Positions 22,488 to 35,284 are shown, numbered from the stretch's first letter. The stretch: 64,000 bases of DNA from Coptis chinensis (GCA_015680905.1 CM027381.1:86143501-86207500); one strand, 5' to 3'. Notes: generated by a model from the letters alone, not told the origin. Translations and numbers: made by a program.

Positions 22488-25400
22488 TCAGTAGACAGAA
22501 ATTCCATCACGGTGATTCCATCCATGAAGCCAAATCTCTGGACTGACACCTGAAGGAACCTCAAAAGCAATATCAATGACCATTGTTTCACCTGGTACAA
22601 GTGAGAAATAGTTGTCTGAATAATGCACTGGGAGAACTCTCGTGTCTTCTCCTTGTAAGACTTTTTTTGCAGCATGGACAGAAAAATGAAGAAAGAACGC
22701 GACTCCAGAGTCAGAGCTATCCACTTCCACAACTTTCAGGCTATCATCACTGCTTAAGAAACGTCTGTAAACACATCGCAATATACCAACTTCATGTTTC
22801 TCTTCACCTTGTACAGCAAACATAGATTCCGGATTGTGATCATTTTCATGTTGTCTAGTAACATGATTCTTGGAGTCCAGTCTTTTCAAATTTGGGCTTT
22901 TGGAAGTATTCTCTACAGATATTTGAACTTTGTAAGTGAACCCTGTGATGGAAGCTTTAGATGTTATCTTGAGTGGTATTGTTTTTGTTCTGTAACTCTC
23001 CAATTGTTTGTAATCTCCACCAGATAGATGCAACCAATAGAAGTTCCTGGAAATAATGGAGTTGTCTGATGTATTAAGTAGCTTGAGGAGAAGAAAGTAG
23101 ACTGGCTGTGGATTTTTTGACTTCGGATACGTCATCTCCACAATTATTTGTGTTCGTTTGGCTGGTACAGTGAGACTTTCAGTTACTTTGTAATATGTGA
23201 GCGTTCCATCCAAATCCCAGACTGACGCTTCTAATGCTATGTTAGATAAGCCATCCGATGTCGTGTTCACTACCTGTTTAAGCACGAAAAGCCTCCTTCA
23301 ATGGGTGTTTGGAACCTAAAGTAAGTTAGCTTGTAAACAAGAGATAATCAAGACACTGTTTACCTCTATAAAATATGTTGCTAGATTGAGCTGGACATGA
23401 ATTGGTTCTGCTGCACAACGGCAGCCATAAAAACCCGCTGTTTGGTCAAGGAGATGATCATAGAACTGACCCCGAAGGCCTGTCCAAGGATTCTGGGTCT
23501 TCCAAATCAAAACACCAGTGTATTTGGTCCACATACGAGAAGTCCATCCTTCCAGCAGAGCTCTGTACTGAATGTAGTTAACAAGTTGTGCCTGCATTGG
23601 TAGTTTGGCACTAGTCAGAAAGAAACAAGGACTTAAATACAGCAGAAGAAAGTGGCAAAGTTATATTTGGTTACCTTCTCGCAGAAATCATCAAGGTCCT
23701 TTGGTTCCCCATAGAGCTCAACTTGATAAGGAACCAATCCTTCTTGTGAATATTCAATGTACTTGTGGTATTCCCATATTGGGTTTGCAATTTCTTTCTT
23801 GTAACCGTCATGCTGCATACTGGTTACTGGTATTTTCCAACCTTCTGGAGGCATTGTTGCTCTAATGGTAGCCGCAACAGGCATTCCCACAGAGCCCACC
23901 TCTGGGTTAAACCCATATTGGTAAAAACTATCCTTGAAAAAATCTTCCGGATTCTGGATACCATAAGGGCCATCAGTGAAGTCTCCTTTTCCATTTGCAA
24001 AGCCATCCCACATTGATCCTTGGATGTAAACACGAGTACCATCAAGGTATTGACTAGGATCATCTGATGCAAGATATAACTCTTCAAATGAACTGCATAT
24101 TATATCCAAGCCTTTGAAATATGGGTGGAGCTCCAAATTATTTTTCAGAGCTGTGTTTATATCGTCTGGTGGAGTTTGTTCATTTCCCCCAACCCAAAGA
24201 GCGAGACTGGGATGATTTCTTAGGAGCTTGATGGTGTCTGCGGCACATAACAAGAACAGATCATGGTCCAAAGGGCCATTTGGGTTTGAAATAGGGTCAC
24301 CCCGTCCATCAACATCACCTGTTATCCAGAACTCTTCCCACACCTGTGAAAATCAGATTAATTGCAATGTACAACTAGAACAGACTATTGAACTAAATTT
24401 ATGGAGCTCCGAATATACAGAACCAGTGCGTCAAGCTTACCAGCAAACCATATATATCACAGTAGTGATAGAACTCTGGCCTCTCAGCCAGCCCACCACC
24501 CCAACAGCGAATCATGTTAAAGTTCATATCCGCATGAAACTTTATGTCAGTACTGTATCTTTTCTCTGAAAGACGTAACAGTCCATCTGACGGCATCCAG
24601 TTCCCACCACGGATGAAAACAGGTTGTCCATTGACCTTGAACAGCCTTTAAAAGTGAGCGTGCAGATCAGGATACATTGATAAATACCTAACTGAGGAAG
24701 GCTAACTAATGTAAGCAATATACTCTTTTCTTTTCTTTTCTCAGAGTGTACCTTCCACCAGTAGCATCATCTATGGCGCTCTCAATTTTCCGAAATCCAA
24801 ACAAATGGCTCCAAGAATCAGATTCTCCATAATCTTCAACATCAACGGAGACCACAACATTATACAGGAACTGTTTGCCCATGCCGTTTGGCCACCACAA
24901 ATTGGGCCTGTACAAAAAAAGCTATGAACTCATTTCAATCAGCACCAGAACAACATCGTTGTATGAAAAAAAAACTAAACATATATTTTAAACTTTAAGA
25001 GCATCCAACTCATAACCAATTCGTGGCAAGTGGTGTGCCCCCAGGAACATATACTTTAAGCTTTAATTTTACCATGTGGGACTATACAAACATCTCAACA
25101 CACACCCTCACGTGTGGCGTTACTTGAGCCTAATACGTGGACACCATACTGGGATGGCATGGAGTAAACGGGCCCTTTGGCCAAACACCATAGCGTGCTC
25201 TGTTACCATCTTAAACTTTCGAAGCATCCAACTCAAAACTAAGATGAGTGAAGCCCCAGGGACAGGAGTGCAAGGCTTCAATTATACCATGTGGGACTAT
25301 ACTAACATCTCAACAATATTAAACAATTGTTGGTTCAATGACAAGGCAGATGTTTACCTCCGGTTGCAACTCTGGCAACCAGCAAAGCATACATGAAATT

Positions 25401-28069
25401 ATTCCATCACTTCACTAAAAGTATTGATATTAGTAATTTAGACGCGCTCTTATGGGTACATAGTCTCCAACAATGGTAAACGAATTAAGAAAAGAAAAAC
25501 AAAAAAAATATTGAAGATGCTGCTATGGTCGTAGTTTTTTGTGAATTATTTGAGTAAAATACATGCACATGGACCAAAGTTATTCCAGTTAATAAGAATA
25601 ACTATACATGCATATTTAAACTACGTATTCCAGTTGAACCACTATAGAGATTGTAGTACTGACCGGTGGAAATGTTTATTGTATGCATGAACCCGGAGAA
25701 ATTGACAATTGCTGAGTCTGAAGATGTTCAACCAAACAAATATTTCCCTCCAGTTCAGCTGTCACTTGGACATTCAATGAACATTCAGCAACCCAGGCAC
25801 TTCTATTTTCCAACTCAGTAGTAGTGTGGAGATATGCCCTCTCATAATCATCAAAGAACGTTGAAACCAGGTGAGGGTCCACTATTTTCACTGGCTGCAT
25901 TAATTACGAAATGCAGTTATGCACCAATGCAAGGAATGTCATTCTCCTATATCCACGTGCAAGTGTAAATTGAATCCATCAATAAAATTATCTCATAAAA
26001 TAAACTTTGGTATGACAAGTACTACAATACTTTAAAAATAGATAAAATAAATTAATAAATAAAAACCGAACTGCCATATAGTGCATAGAAGATCTGTTTC
26101 TTTACGTTCAAAACAAATCCAAACCAGAGTACTAAAGAAAATTACGAAGTGAATTAATTGTCTAGCAGTGGTCCGCACAGACATAAGAGAAAGGGGTTAC
26201 AGTGATAGCCTAGAAGACATTTGTTGTAAAGAGGACAACATCAAAGATTCTGGAAATCAGTATATATTATGAGTTTGGATATGAACAAATTTAGTCAATT
26301 GTCCTTTTCATTATATATTTATATCTTTTTCATCAGTAATTTGAGATTAATTTATGAATCCTGTGATACAAAAAAAATTGTCTATAGCCACAAGTCCACA
26401 ACTTAATAAGAACAAAAAAAGAAAAGATCTTCTTTTAATTAAAGGACTAGTATATTGATATCACTGGCTGAAAACTTTGAATGAGTGGAGACTGGAGAGA
26501 TACTCCAATGTGGAGCTTTGCACTTCGATGGGATTCTTGATGTGCATGACTTAATGAGCTCTAGGGAGTTGTGCTGTTTCCTTTTTTCTCTCCAGTATTT
26601 GTGTATATTTGTTGTCTTCCTTGTACTAGTAGTGTAGGATCCTACACAGCTCTCTTTGTTTCTCTCTTTGACTATATAGAATATATATAGCTATGTTGAC
26701 CAATCAAAAAAATAAAAAAGAAGAAATGAAAAGAAATCAAGGGAAAGAGAGAGAGAGAGAGCTTACCCCAGTAACAGAAATTGATACCTCATCCCAAATA
26801 CCAGTGTTCCTATCCCTGTGATGGTACGAAAATTAAAACCTTTTATTCCTCTTATTTGATGGAAAGGAAGAGTCGTAGTTTATAGAGAACAGGGAACACA
26901 CACTATCTAGAAATATCAGAATAGATAATCTAGAATGTACAAGACACTCGAATACTTCCATGCCTCTAACCGGTAGTTCCCACTGATAAAAGGATCGTAC
27001 TCTGTGATGCTTTCTAAACACAAATTATTTTCAGTAATTGGTAATATGGAGCTCAGATGATAATAGGCATATCATTGTGAATGGTTTTGTCACATATTCT
27101 AACCGATCTAAACTTTAGACACAAACTGAACCAAACTACAAAACAAACATACTTGGGACTTGGGAGTCTCTAATTATGATATAATGGTTCCCTTGATAGT
27201 GTTTCCAGTCCCACCCTCAATAGGTTTGTTAAATTTCAGAGAAAAAACTGATACAACACTTACCTTATTGGGGTCATCCAATCCCAACCTTGAACATACT
27301 GTGCAGCAACATCTTTTCCAATCTAACATAGGGAGATAAAAAGAAAATGTCAGTACAATTGAAGCCATAAACTGATGCAAGAAAATCGAATACCTGATGA
27401 TCACCACCCTGGCCGCCTTGCTTGGGAATTTTTCCAGGATTGTCAGGTGGATGAATAAGAACAGCTAGTAAATTTTTGGAATCAGGATGAAGAATATCTG
27501 TAACATCAACGGAATGCCTTCGGAACATTCCCTTAGGAAGATCCTTTTTGTACCCATTCACATACACTTCCCCAGAGTAGTTAATTCCACGGAAATTAAT
27601 ATCCACGTGTTGATGTGCTAACTGCAATAACCAATTATTATATACTAGTCACCACAAAAAAAAAAAAAAAAAAAAGTAAAAATGTTTACCGGGGCAGATT
27701 GAAATGTTGTAAAAAACCAGAATGTGTAGTACTCCCTCCCAGAATCAGCAATGTCTATAATAGCCTCGTTTTCCAACCCATAAAAAGGATCAGGTACGAG
27801 GTTGTTCTTTAACAAGGTTCCTAAAACACTGAAATCCACGACACAGTTAATTTATGTGTAATAATAGTGAAATGATTTAAGTGAGTTAAAGAGTGAGTTA
27901 CGAACGTTCCGGGAACTACGGCTTGAATCCAGTAAGGTGGGGATGTGGGACCAGGAGGAGGGTGAGTAGTGGTGAGTTGGATTCCAGTAAGGTGAATTTC
28001 CGTGGATCTCGCTGCTATCCAACCTGAATCTAGCTTTCTCTTCCCTATTACTTCCACCATCTCTCTCAA
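22488..28069 (-). CDS. EBM: Mannosylglycoprotein endo-beta-mannosidase (GH2), 11 exons, in-frame TAA in exon 6
   Basis: Exons, minus strand: 28069-27906, 27828-27690, 27621-27394, 27322-27264, 26815-26767, 25894-25664, 24921-24752, 24645-24441, 24343-23675, 23591-23364, 23273-22488. All introns are GT-AG and all phases join, giving 976 codons including the final TGA. The plant enzyme cuts the Man-beta-1,4-GlcNAc bond in the core of free N-glycans (cytosol or vacuole). Seen: the GH2 sugar-binding N-terminus ([22 protein letters not shown]), the sandwich domain ([17 protein letters not shown]), the catalytic barrel with WVGGNEQ (acid/base Glu at about 470) and [11 protein letters not shown] (nucleophile Glu at about 563, by family comparison), and a C-terminal beta domain. 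Odd: codon 286 is TAA (25678-25676), where relatives have His or Tyr before TF(P/K)P. This would stop the protein before the catalytic barrel. The rest is intact. The start could also be the ATG at 28060. Confidence 0.93.
24985..25315. repeat. Direct repeat inside mannosidase intron 6
   Basis: The phrases AGCATCCAACTCA and CCATGTGGGACTATAC...AACATCTCAACA occur twice about 220 bases apart (24999/25223 and 25072/25287). The first phrase recurs in degenerate form in two introns of the UBP relic at about 37795-37860 and 41803-41855, showing a dispersed repeat family, probably LTR-derived. Confidence 0.6.
25676..25678 (-). other. In-frame TAA in exon 6 of the mannosidase gene
   Basis: Codon 73 of exon 6, in the phase set by exons 1-5 and kept by exon 7. 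The preceding codons read SCIQ and the following ones TFPP, matching conserved family sequence on both sides. One base change from TAC or TAT explains it. Confidence 0.85.
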
Positions 28070-28444
28070 TTTTAGTCAACACACAAACTCACCTATAAGT
28101 GAACCTAATTGGATCATTAGGGGGTAATACTAGTTAACCGACAAATTTATTTTTATCTAGATGACTTGTACCCCAAGACTAAGGACTGGAGGGGCAGTTA
28201 TACTATATATTCGTATCTTATTAAGCACGGCGTAGTTACTGATGATGATGAGGATTTAAGTTTTTTGGGCTTTGTTGTGGTGGTCAATATAGCATGTTTT
28301 AATCTTAATTGAAACAAGGCCTTGTTTTTACTTTGTTTTGTTGTCAATATAATTATAAACAATTGAGATGAGGGGTAATTTTGTAAAGAGTGTGGGGAGA
28401 GTGAAAGCATTGTAATCTTTATTGCCATGCTCTTATTTTATATA
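28070..28444. other. Promoter region of the mannosidase gene
   Basis: Sequence upstream of the mannosidase ATG. I see no clear TATA box and no other gene. Confidence 0.4.
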
Positions 28445-28472
28445 CTAGGTATTGCCCGTGTCGAAGACACGG
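28445..28472 (-). mobile_element. Helitron 3' end (extent unknown)
   Basis: On the minus strand: hairpin with arms CCGTGTC and GACACGG and a 3-base loop (28472-28456), seven bases, CTAG at 28448-28445, then host T. This is the same end structure as the Helitron at 3247. The matching TC start should lie at higher coordinates, but I could not find it, so the element may be truncated. Confidence 0.6.
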
Positions 28473-29294
28473 ATGATATTACCAACTTTCTCTACACTAT
28501 ATATACCTCATTCGTATATTAGAATCACCTCCCAGCTGAAATACTTTCTATACTTTTTAGATATTGTTTTATAATTTGTTTGGGGGCTAAAGTCTTAAAA
28601 AAGAATAACCGGTGTAGACAAATTTGTTTCTATAATAAAAACTGTGAAATATAATATTAATACCACCAATTCCAAGCATTTGTACACATTTACACGCACA
28701 ATTAGAAAGTGTTATTATCAATTATATTAAACTAAAATCAGTAGAAAGAACATGTTATTCTTGATCAATGTAACAAATCTATTCCAAAGATGTAAGAATG
28801 AGGCTACATCCAAGATTCCACTCCCTTAAAACAATTAGGCGAGTACATAGTCATTATGAGTATATAACTTTTATACAAATTTAGCATAAGGTTGTAACAA
28901 TAAGTTGTCATTCCGAAAAGCAGACAACAAAAGATGCTTCATGGTATCTATGTAAAAGTGTAATATTCCTACTTGCAATGTCTTTCTATCTCCCTCCCCC
29001 TCAATTGTAACACCCATGAAGCTATATATAGGCAGTGACTAAGTTTGAACACACTTTTTCATACCACCTATTCTTCAACACTGGTAGAGTTTCAAATTGA
29101 GAACTTTGGTTTACATATTCTTCTGCTAAAGAAAATATATTTTATTCCATTCAATCAATTTACACCACTGGAAAAGGAATGAAGAAAGACCTTTAACACT
29201 TGATGTTTGCCATACAATCAATACTTTTTCTTTTTTCTTTTTTCTTTTACTTTTTGGCAAAACTCAAGCTGTGGTGAAATGAAAATCCCTACTA
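28473..29294. other. Intergenic, probably Helitron body, no gene seen
   Basis: AT-rich, without coding pattern. It adjoins the Helitron 3' end and may be its interior. Confidence 0.35.
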
Positions 29295-29297
29295 TAA

Positions 29298-29724
29298 GGG
29301 CATCTCCAATGGGGGGTGTAAACCGTATAAAGTGGAAATTTTACACCCCAAATATAAAAAAAACTCTCTCCAATGGGGGTGCTATACCGTAGGTAATAGT
29401 GTATTAGCTAATAGAGAGGGTGGGGAATTTCCCCTCTCGCTATTGACGTCTGAGTGAAATAATTTTCGGACGTCACTTGGAGTAACGTCCCTTTCTAATT
29501 CTAAAGTAATTTTTTACTTTCGGGACGTCATTAAAACCTGGACGCCACTTAAAAGTGACGTCCGAAGTTTAAAATCTATTTTTTTACACTTCTCCATTGG
29601 AGAGTATAGAGTTTGGATATTTATAAGCTATACAATAGTATACAATTAGAGGTATAAAATCCTAATGGCACCTACGTGGAGCCTAGGTGGAGGTGTAATT
29701 TTACACCCCCCATTGGAGATGCCC
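29298..29724. mobile_element. PIF/Harbinger (Tourist-like) MITE
   Basis: 427 bp with 25-bp identical terminal inverted repeats beginning GGGCATCTCCAATGGGGGGT, flanked by TAA at 29295-29297 and 29725-29727, the 3-bp target duplication of PIF/Harbinger elements. The interior has several GACGTC/GACGTCC phrases. No coding capacity. Perfect long TIRs suggest recent movement. Confidence 0.85.
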
Positions 29725-29727
29725 TAA

Positions 29728-31530
29728 GAAAACACAATAAATAAGTTTGTTTTATCAAATATCATGTCTTGAGTATCATTTCTAAATTGAGTTGCAATTT
29801 TATTTGAGAAAAGGATATGCAAACACCATCGGTTTGTCCCAACTCCAGCAAGTAGATGCTAAGCGCTAAGGTATCAACCACCTTGTTAGCTTCTCTGGAA
29901 AACGTGGCTAGAAAACCGCCGTGTATTGTTCACATGTTCATTTGTTAAATTATACCTTTAAACGACCTATCAAAGAATTTACATCTAAAGTTGCGTAAAT
30001 TTTTCGAATACTTGTCTATGCTTAGTACCACTAATAAGGAAAACAAAGTACTACCATTTGTACATTCCCATGATCCACCATTCAAACCCTCTATGTCCCT
30101 TTGTGTTTCAAGAGCTTGACCACGCTGATTTAACTCCCTTTTTGAACGCAAAAAGTAAACCCAAAAATAAATAATTAAGTTAATATCAATCAGCCAAGGA
30201 CTTTGCTTCATTTTCTTACTTTCGAGACATAAAAATGTTTGGGGTATTTTCTCATAATGGACTGTAAGATAACAACAATATCTTAGATGCTTGAAAAAAA
30301 TAGTCTCAATTGGTTGTTCGCCATTAGTTTAAAGGACTGAGGATACCTTACAAACGTTAGCAATGATAGATTAAACAAACAATACCAATTGACCGTTTAA
30401 ATAAGGGATTGACCCTATGAGAAATTACATCTGACTATCGCAATAAAAAAATTCAATTAAAGTATAATATGGCTTTTCAAATTATGAAAGGAAAAATAAA
30501 ATTAAGATTTGCTGAACCAAGTAAAATAAGTTGTTCGAACAAATTTTTGAATTGAGTATGTAATTAAAATGGGTAAGCAAATTTAAAAGAAATTGAAGTT
30601 GATGGCTATTTGAAAGGAGATTTTCCATTTGATAAGTGCTTATGCACAATGAAAGACAAAGTAACTGAATTAGAATACGTATTACAGAGAAAATCATACC
30701 CTTGCTTGTGTTAAAATGAGCTAACCCTTTCCTGAGAACAAAAAACATAAAGATTTCAAAAAAGTCATTTGTACCTAAACTACCAATCCATTTAGAAGCA
30801 ACCTTTTGAGTGATAAGACACCAATAACCACAAATTGATTAGTACAAAATACAAACTACAAAATTATGAAAGATCTGCAAAGCAATCTTATAACCAAAAC
30901 TGAAATTAAATCTTATATTATAAAACAAATCCAGCATTCCACGTAATGAGAAACATGAGCAAGCATAAGTTGCTGACAGGCAACCTGTCAGGTTGTTGTC
31001 GTTGCCACGATAACTGGTTCTAATAAAAATATCACCTTAAACGAACTTTAAAGTATAGATTGAGTAGTCCACAAAATTATTAGTGTAATGGTGCATGAAA
31101 ACTCCATTTATACTTCATTATTACAAACAGAATGCATGTAGAAAACTCCAAACGAAAAAAACATGAAGAAAACTCACAAGTCAGTGATGGGGTACTGGGG
31201 TTAGTGGAGACGATTTACATCGCCTTGAGCTAATGAGGAGTTTTTGTTGAGATTGTGCCGTGATGCCGTCACTAGGGTCATGCTTAATCTTCATATATTT
31301 TTTGGTTTTTTTTTTTTTTCGAATGAGTATTATTACAGTAGTGGCAAGGTGTGTAAGGGCGGAGGCAAAAACCCAGGTTTCCTAGGAGTTTTATTACAAA
31401 ATAGGAGTAGGAGATCTAATGAACCCCACATGTAGTTCCAACTTACTTGGACTCACTCATACCTATTATGACAACCAATTTTATCACGTGAGAAATTGGT
31501 TCCTAACCATTACACTTGACTTTGGTATAA
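29728..31530. other. Intergenic, no gene seen
   Basis: AT-rich sequence without recognisable exons or repeat ends. Confidence 0.45.
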
Positions 31531-31535
31531 GTGTA

Positions 31536-31880
31536 TAAATTGTTAGAATGTTGTAAAGACAGACCAAACACAAACCAAGGGTCAAAAAATGTTTACATTG
31601 TTAAAATGTTGTTAAAATGTTGTAAGGACAGACCAAACACAAACCAAAGGTCTAAAAATGTTTAAATTGTTAGAATGTTGTAAAGACCGACCAAACACAA
31701 ACCAAGAGTCTAAAAATGTTTAAATTGTTAAAATGTTGTAATGACATACCAAACACAAACCAAAGGTCTAAAAATTATTAGAATGCCTAAAAATGTTTAA
31801 ATTGTTAAAATGTTTAAATTGTTAGAATGTCTAAAAATGTTTAAATTGTTAGAATGTTGTAAGGACCGACCAAACACAAA
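31536..31880. repeat. Tandem repeat, unit about 58 bp, five to six copies
   Basis: The unit contains TTGTTAGAATGTTGTAA, GACAGACCAAACACAAACCA and AGGTCTAAAAATGTTTAAA. Spacing is about 58 bp, with one longer and some truncated copies. Confidence 0.8.
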
Positions 31881-32984
31881 TTCCAACTTGGAAGACAATA
31901 TAGTTCCGTTTTCCAAAAACGGCGTGTAGTTTCTTCCCAAGTAAGATTTCACCCCCAACATACAAATTCCAAGAATCTCATATAATAGTACTCGTCATTC
32001 CCACTTTCCAAAATAACTCACAATACAATACCACTTACATTTCATTTATTAACTGCACATATGATAACCTAATTAAATATGAGTTTGGTATACCTTACCT
32101 TTAAGCCAACACGTCGTCTTAGGGTAGGATATTTACGCCCCCGCAGAAAAGATTAATAGATCCTACCCTCCTCCGAAAAAGCGAGTTAGACATCACAATA
32201 AATTGATTTATCTCGGTACCGGTCAAAATTTCATTCATGACCACACCTCCTTTAAGACATTTAAGTCTAATTGATATAATTTTGGTTCGTCCCAAGATAT
32301 TTGGGGAATACCACTTATCATAATACCTTCATCAAGGGTAGTCATTCATATGACATCATTACGTCATAAAGTTTTCACAGACATAACCATAGATCTCGGA
32401 CTATCACAAGTCATTAATATTTTCGTAATAACATATCAAGTTATAGTCAATTCATAGTCACATAGAAATCACAACCATTTACTAATACTATTCACAGTCA
32501 CACGTCCACATCCATAACATCACACAATTCATATACTTTTACTTTAGTATCACTCGCCTACTTATGAGCGAGGGAAAAGTCACAACCAAAGGAGTACATT
32601 CATCCCTTGTGAGTATCAACTCATACAAACCACGTAAACATTTATCATAAGAAATTATATACATCATATGCAATAACTCCATCACACGAAAAATCAATAT
32701 TTTACTTTTGCTTATTACTTATCTCGTTGACTCATTTATTCAAAGACCGCGGTTTTCAACCTTTAGTTCCTACTCCACGATTTGCAGACTACACACACAT
32801 TTGCCAAATCACACATATCCGTCGCCTCACTCACACCGAAAGTACCACTACAAGACATACGCCCCAAGCGGGGATATCGCCTCGTGAAACATACTTTCAT
32901 CTTGTAAACTCGTAAATTTGAGTCGGACCATCATATGGGCTTTCCATACACATAATCACAAAGCCTCTTTAAGCATAACAAAAT
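31881..32984. other. Intergenic, no gene seen
   Basis: No coding pattern. The texture is CA- and TC-rich, like the interior or LTR of a decayed retrotransposon, but no boundaries were found. Confidence 0.35.
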
Positions 32985-33245
32985 ATTAGGTCATTCATGG
33001 CACATTCCATGAATACCTTGGGTCATTCCCGCCACATTCAAGGAATACCCATCATAACACTAACGGGCCATTCACAGACATTCAATAAATGCCCCGAGTC
33101 ATTCCCGCCACATTCAAGGAATACCCAAACCTACATTCCAGGTACATTCAAGGAATACGACCAACCCCAAAGGCGAATACCTTAGTTCCTCTCTAGGGGT
33201 CCAAACTATTGGGTCATTCATGGCACATTCAATGAATACCCATCT
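32985..33245. repeat. Repeat block with GGTCATTC...CACATTCAAGGAATACC
   Basis: The phrases GGTCATTC(A/C), (G/C)CACATTCAAGGAATACCC and variants recur about five times in 260 bases, with unit length near 30-60 bp and irregular spacing. Confidence 0.7.
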
Positions 33246-34352
33246 ATCACATGACATCACAAGTCATAATATCTCATTACCAAATCCTGAGGCATGGAGA
33301 GTTCTAAAGATGTGGGCGACACTTTAAAACATTATTATCACTTATAATTATACTAGCATTACTCATGTCAAAATAGACCACACATGCAAAGAGTCACTTT
33401 CGCGCGTCAAGGCAAATCAAGCACTTAAATATCATTAAATGTAAACAGACTTATAATCAAACAAATACAATTTATATAACCATACTCATATATACAATAT
33501 CGTAAACAAATAGTTCATTAGCCCAAATTCAAGTCCACACACACTAATGTCTAAAACATATCCACATATACTAAAGTCTATATTCATATACAACTTCTAT
33601 CTCCCACATATATATTTATGTAGTCTCAAAACAATGATAATTTCTAACATAATCACATAGTTATCACACAACTAATATATATATTATAGATATGGTGAAG
33701 TAGTGGGTGACTTTTGCTTTCAAAGTGCTTTCACGTATCCAAATCTTTCAAGATTGGAATCAAGCTTCGTAGTTTTATCACCCACAAAATAAATGCTAAG
33801 GTTTTTCCTACATTCATCCAAATGACATGTAACTTAATTATTTAGAAACTAAGGTATTTAGATATACTTTTCATGTAGAACTTCGAAGTCCCAACCTTAG
33901 CCCATCTAAAAGAAAATTTAGGTTGAAAACGGTCAAAATCCTAATTTCAAAGCAAATTGGATTTCGACGGGATATCTTCGAATGGAACAACTCTTTCCAC
34001 GGTATCCAAACGATCGAAGCTTTTTTTGTGTTGCAAAGTCGACGACGAGAACTTACTTTCTCTTGTTTAACAAAAATACCCAATCATCAAGGTCAAATCT
34101 TTTCTTAGATAAATGACAACCAAAGTTATACAAGCTTCCACAACATTTTATTACTATATGTGTCCATATAATATACACATAAAACGAATCATACAATTAA
34201 ACAATCCACGGTCCACAATCAAAGCCCAATATGCTTTTACACTACTCACGCCAAAATCTAAATTAGATAATTTACCAACCAAGTTATACAATATCCGAAG
34301 ATTTTATTACTATATATATATCCATATAAACAAACATATGAAAAACTGGAAA
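33246..34352. other. Intergenic, no gene seen
   Basis: No recognisable gene; many short CAT/ACA phrases. Confidence 0.4.
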
Positions 34353-34620
34353 AGTCAACGGTCAAAGTCAACGGTCAACAGTCAAAGTCAACAGTCAACG
34401 GTCAAAGGTCAACACATCATGGTCAAGGTCAAACTCACATGTCATGGTCAAGGTCAAACTCAACATGTCATGGTCAAAGTCAAACCTGTCCTAGTCAAAG
34501 TCAAACTGGCCCAAGTCAAAGTCAAAGGTGAAAGTCAACCGCCCATGGTCAAAGTCGGCGGTGGCGGTCAAAGTCAAACCTGTTCTAAAGTCAAAGTCAA
34601 ACTGGCGTTTTCCGTGTTTG
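34353..34620. repeat. Short tandem array of GTCAA-type motifs
   Basis: About 270 bases made of GGTCAAAGTCAAC-like units of 6 to 12 bp. Every GTCAA is the complement of TTGAC, so the array carries dozens of W-box cores, although its repeat origin is the simpler explanation. The 173-residue ORF through it is repeat translation. Confidence 0.85.
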
Positions 34621-35284
34621 GATTGGTTCAGTAAATCATGCCTACGGTTGGCTAAGGTCAAAGCGCATGGTTTCGTCTGCTCGTGACTAAGGTATTGGTT
34701 GGGACCTATTCTGGTTCCCAAACCTTAAACCGAAAGTCTAAAAAAGTCCACTTATTTATTCTATTCGACCCGAGGATGGATCTATATTAAATTATATGGA
34801 CCGCCCAAAGAATATTAAACGGGCCCATAGACTAATATTAGAACTGGTCCCAAAACTTACTTAAACTGGGCCCAAACTAAACTTAATTACACTGGTCCAA
34901 AGATTACAAAACAAATAGAAAAGGGCCCAACCACTTAAGTTAGATTTCGGCCCACATAAAACAAATTCTGAAATTTCGGCCAACCACCCCTGAAATTTCG
35001 GCCTAGCCACTAAAACAAAACAAGGTCGGCCCAACTAAAACAAAACCGGCCCAAAACAAAACTTAAGGTTTCGGCCCAAGGCCCAAACCGAAATTCAGTT
35101 ACTGTTCATCATCTTCTCTTCTCCAACAGCAGCCCAAATCCGGCCACCACCAGATTCCAATCGGCCACCCAATCCAACCTAGCGGTTTGACTCCTCATAG
35201 AAACCCACACCACTTTCCATAGTATTTCCTTTCCTTTCCATCATAACAAACACACCCTTAGAATGTAGTTATTCCTTTAAGATG
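34621..35284. other. Intergenic with GAAATTTCGGCC repeats, no gene seen
   Basis: Repeated phrases GGGCCC, CGGCCCA and GAAATTTCGGCC. No exon recognised. Confidence 0.45.

Noticed and set aside
22406-24569. Several plus- and minus-strand ORFs over the mannosidase exons
   Set aside because: They are other-frame shadows of the GH2 exons.
24922-25663. A missing micro-exon between mannosidase exons 6 and 7
   Set aside because: Exon 7 starts at 24921 after an AG, giving [12 protein letters not shown], which already supplies the conserved residues.
22488-28069. Mannosidase stop avoided by an alternative donor at 25692-25691
   Set aside because: That exon would be 202 bases, changing the phase into exon 7; the normal donor at 25663 keeps phase 0.
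31244-33185. Short ORFs of about 60 residues
   Set aside because: They are repeat-derived or random, with no family resemblance.
34113-34634. 173-residue ORF with VKVKL-type repeats
   Set aside because: It is a translation of the GTCAA tandem array and would exist by chance in any frame without stops.
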